NCBI GenBank assembly: GCA_036398775.1
Contig: DASWOJ010000195.1
Coordinates: 1-7,194, forward strand
Length of the DNA stretch: 7,194 bases
Origin: DASWOJ01 sp036398775
GTDB taxonomy: Bacteria > Pseudomonadota > Alphaproteobacteria > Acetobacterales > Acetobacteraceae
Reading direction: 5' to 3'
This document shows, piece by piece, positions 5,936 through 7,194 of the stretch. The notes under the pieces are model-generated. The model was not told the DNA's origin and did not search any database. It saw only the letters and a list, made by a program, of their open reading frames with translations. Each line of letters begins with the position of its first letter. The first letter of the stretch is position 1. The translations under genes and the position numbers were made by a program.

Positions 5936-6463
5936 ATGGCTCGGAGAACAGGTCTTGCCAAGGCGGGCGCGGCGTTGGCGATGATGGCCGCCGCCTCGTG
6001 CGCGCAAACGCCCTCGCCATCCGCGGTCCTGGATGCCGGCAAGGTGTCGTCCATCGTGATTGGCCGCTCCTCCCGGACCGATGTGTTCGCGGCACTCGGG
6101 CGGCCTACCCGCACGCAGCAGGGCCTTGGCGGCGAGAGTTGGGTTTATGAGGCCAAGACCGACGACTCCGGCAGGCAGCGGCTTATCAGCGGCGCGGCGG
6201 CGGCGTCCGGGGTGGCAGGCGCCTTCGTGCCCTACCTGGGGCTGGTCGGATCGGGCCTCGGGCTGGCGAACGCATCCGGGGACACGGGGCGGCGGGCGCC
6301 GGACATGGTCAGCATGACCGTGGACTTCGGGGCCAATGGCGTCGTGCGGGATTGCACCTACAGCAGCACGGCAATGCCGGCGGGCATGCCCGGCGCGGCA
6401 GCCGAGACGGCAGGTCCGCTGGGATGCCAGAAGCCTTATCCCGCCACACCATCCCGATCATAA
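5936..6463 (+). CDS. BamE/SmpA/OmlA-like outer-membrane lipoprotein
   Basis: This is a predicted lipoprotein of 175 residues. Residues 1-22 are a lipoprotein signal: MARRTGLAK, a hydrophobic Ala/Met core, then AASC with Cys22 as lipidation site (the lipobox is weak, with Ala at -3). The pattern of the BamE/SmpA fold follows: VSSIVIGRSSRTDVFAALGRP (37-57), then ESWVYEAK (67-74), then a last strand MVSMTVDFGANGVVRDCTY (124-142). Between the strands lies a Gly/Ala-rich hydrophobic insert (86-111, including FVPYLGLVG). A similar insert occurs, from memory, in small BamE-domain lipoproteins other than BamE itself. Cys140 and Cys162 could form a disulfide; the tail is Pro/Ala-rich. The reading frame is open back to a TTG at 5762, but the ATG at 5936 is chosen because it places the signal peptide at the N-terminus and has AAGGG at 5921-5925. 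A general role in envelope maintenance is inferred; the exact function is unknown. Confidence 0.75.
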   Translation: MARRTGLAKAGAALAMMAAASCAQTPSPSAVLDAGKVSSIVIGRSSRTDVFAALGRPTRTQQGLGGESWVYEAKTDDSGRQRLISGAAAASGVAGAFVPYLGLVGSGLGLANASGDTGRRAPDMVSMTVDFGANGVVRDCTYSSTAMPAGMPGAAAETAGPLGCQKPYPATPSRS

Positions 6464-6502
6464 CCGGTCCCTTACAGGATGCGGGATGCAGCCCCAACAG
6501 GC

Positions 6503-6516
6503 GCACCGGCCGGTGC
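6503..6516. repeat. 14-base perfect palindrome behind the lipoprotein gene
   Basis: GCACCGGCCGGTGC is self-complementary and starts 40 bases after the lipoprotein stop codon. As RNA it could fold into a five-pair stem with a GGCC loop. No T-run follows, so an intrinsic terminator is not supported; a protein-binding site is the alternative. The remainder of the 196-base gap (6464-6659) shows no convincing gene and no clear promoter consensus. Confidence 0.3.
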
Positions 6517-6659
6517 CGCGCAGCGCAAGCATGTGCGGTAGAACCAGGATGGTCCGTATGGAGCATCATCAGGCCAGCCGCGCGCAGGCCGCGGCAATGC
6601 CGGGCGGGTTCCGGCAAAGCCGCATGGCCGCCCACTAGGGTCGTCTTGGAGAGAAGATC

Positions 6660-7194
6660 ATGCCGCGTTTGAGCCGTCTCATCCCACTCCTCGCAGCGCT
6701 GCTGGCCGCGCTCCCGGCCAGGGCAGCCGATGCGCCGCCCGGGTGGGAAGCGGCCTGGGATTTCCTGGTGCAGGATGTGTGCGTAGGCGCCGGGAACCGG
6801 GTGATCCCTGGCGCCACGCCGCTCGACGGTGTGGCCGCCTGCCCGCGCCGGCGCAAGCTGGCCATCGGCGAGCGCCTGCCCTATCACAAGCGGGATTGGC
6901 CCGGCGCTTCCGACCGGAACTCGCTGCCCGGCGGCTACCAGGCCAGCGACTCCATCCCCATACGCAGCAGCCTCGGCCCGGCCGTGCTGCAAACCTACGA
7001 CTTCGGCGACCCGCCGCGCCGGTTCGGGCAAATGGATCAGGGCGACGGCGGCCAGGTCGCGTTCTTCACCGCAGCGACGGCGTCGTTCGGAGTGACCGAG
7101 GATGGCGGCGCCGGCTTGCAGCTGTTCATCGGGCCGGGCTGCGCGCCGGACGATGGCTGGGTGGTGGTGGACCGCAGCTTCGCCGCGCAGCCAA
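6660..7194 (+). CDS. Secreted protein of unknown function, 3' end beyond the window
   Basis: The frame stays open for 178 codons from the ATG at 6660 to the window edge, so the protein is incomplete. GGAGAG at 6648-6653 sits six bases before the start. Residues 1-22 are a Sec signal peptide: MPRLSRLIP, then a Leu/Ala core, with likely cleavage after ARA. The mature part has Cys41, Cys61 and Cys161 (possible disulfides in the periplasm), a CPRRRK basic patch (61-66), an LPYHKRDWPG segment (about 73-82) and a Gly/Asp-rich second half ending in short beta-like runs (LQLFIGPGC, DGWVVVD). I do not recognise the family and see no lipobox or enzyme motif. Codon use matches its neighbours, with G or C at most third positions. 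A longer minus-strand frame covers the same bases but lacks a signal peptide or family features. Confidence 0.72.
   Translation, partial: MPRLSRLIPLLAALLAALPARAADAPPGWEAAWDFLVQDVCVGAGNRVIPGATPLDGVAACPRRRKLAIGERLPYHKRDWPGASDRNSLPGGYQASDSIPIRSSLGPAVLQTYDFGDPPRRFGQMDQGDGGQVAFFTAATASFGVTEDGGAGLQLFIGPGCAPDDGWVVVDRSFAAQP

Noticed and set aside
5740..5938. Minus-strand small protein with a CxxC motif (QRCQHCRFF) upstream of the reductase gene
   Set aside because: It has about 65 codons, no good ribosome binding site that I can see, and overlaps the candidate reductase promoter. A single CxxC is not enough support.
6549..6638. 29-codon frame between the lipoprotein and secreted protein genes
   Set aside because: It lacks a well-placed ribosome binding site and any recognisable feature; the composition looks random.
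6309..7031. Minus-strand open frame of 240 codons
   Set aside because: It spans the end of the lipoprotein gene, the gap and the secreted protein gene, lacks a signal peptide or motif, and has a low-complexity Arg/His/Pro/Ala composition.

Overview
This 7.2 kb window comes from a chromosome of high G+C content (high 60s percent, estimated by eye). It most likely belongs to an alphaproteobacterium, plausibly Rhodospirillales/Acetobacteraceae. The main evidence is a CtrA-family response regulator whose DNA-binding half is almost unchanged from textbook CtrA. A PEP-CTERM surface protein and an Azotobacter-type ferredoxin-NADP+ reductase fit this but do not prove it. Seven protein genes can be supported; the last runs off the window. 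I see no rRNA, tRNA, CRISPR array, insertion sequence or phage gene.

Layout: (1) 1-176 is a comparatively AT-rich leader without a gene. It precedes (2) a CtrA-like regulator at 177-899, which lacks one of the conserved acidic-pocket aspartates. (3) A 205-base gap holds two hairpins, one behind the regulator and one just upstream of the next start codon. (4) An ABC transporter operon follows: a permease with two fused transmembrane halves (1105-2829), then an ATPase with an extra C-terminal AAA-associated domain (2855-4159). They resemble the NitT/TauT (nitrate/sulfonate/taurine) group, but no substrate-binding protein is present. (5) A short gap holds the only two TTAA tetramers I found in the window, 12 bases apart, ahead of (6) a small PEP-CTERM protein (4270-4908). 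(7) A ferredoxin-NADP+ reductase gene lies on the minus strand (4912-5685) and converges on the PEP-CTERM gene with 3 bases between. (8) A divergent 250-base promoter region leads to (9) a BamE/SmpA-like lipoprotein (5936-6463). (10) A 196-base gap precedes (11) the start of a secreted protein of unknown function (6660 to the window end).

The ABC permease and ATPase clearly work together as one importer. The other genes look like independent transcription units: cell-cycle/developmental regulation, surface protein sorting, NADPH/ferredoxin redox balance and outer-membrane lipoprotein. A possible but unproven link is that the CtrA-like regulator could act at the TTAA pair ahead of the PEP-CTERM gene, although that spacing is one base longer than the usual CtrA box.

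I found no convincing undescribed multi-gene system. The observations most worth checking are the altered acidic pocket of the CtrA-like regulator, the palindrome inside a possible promoter spacer ahead of the reductase gene, the hairpin next to the permease ribosome binding site, and the TTAA pair.
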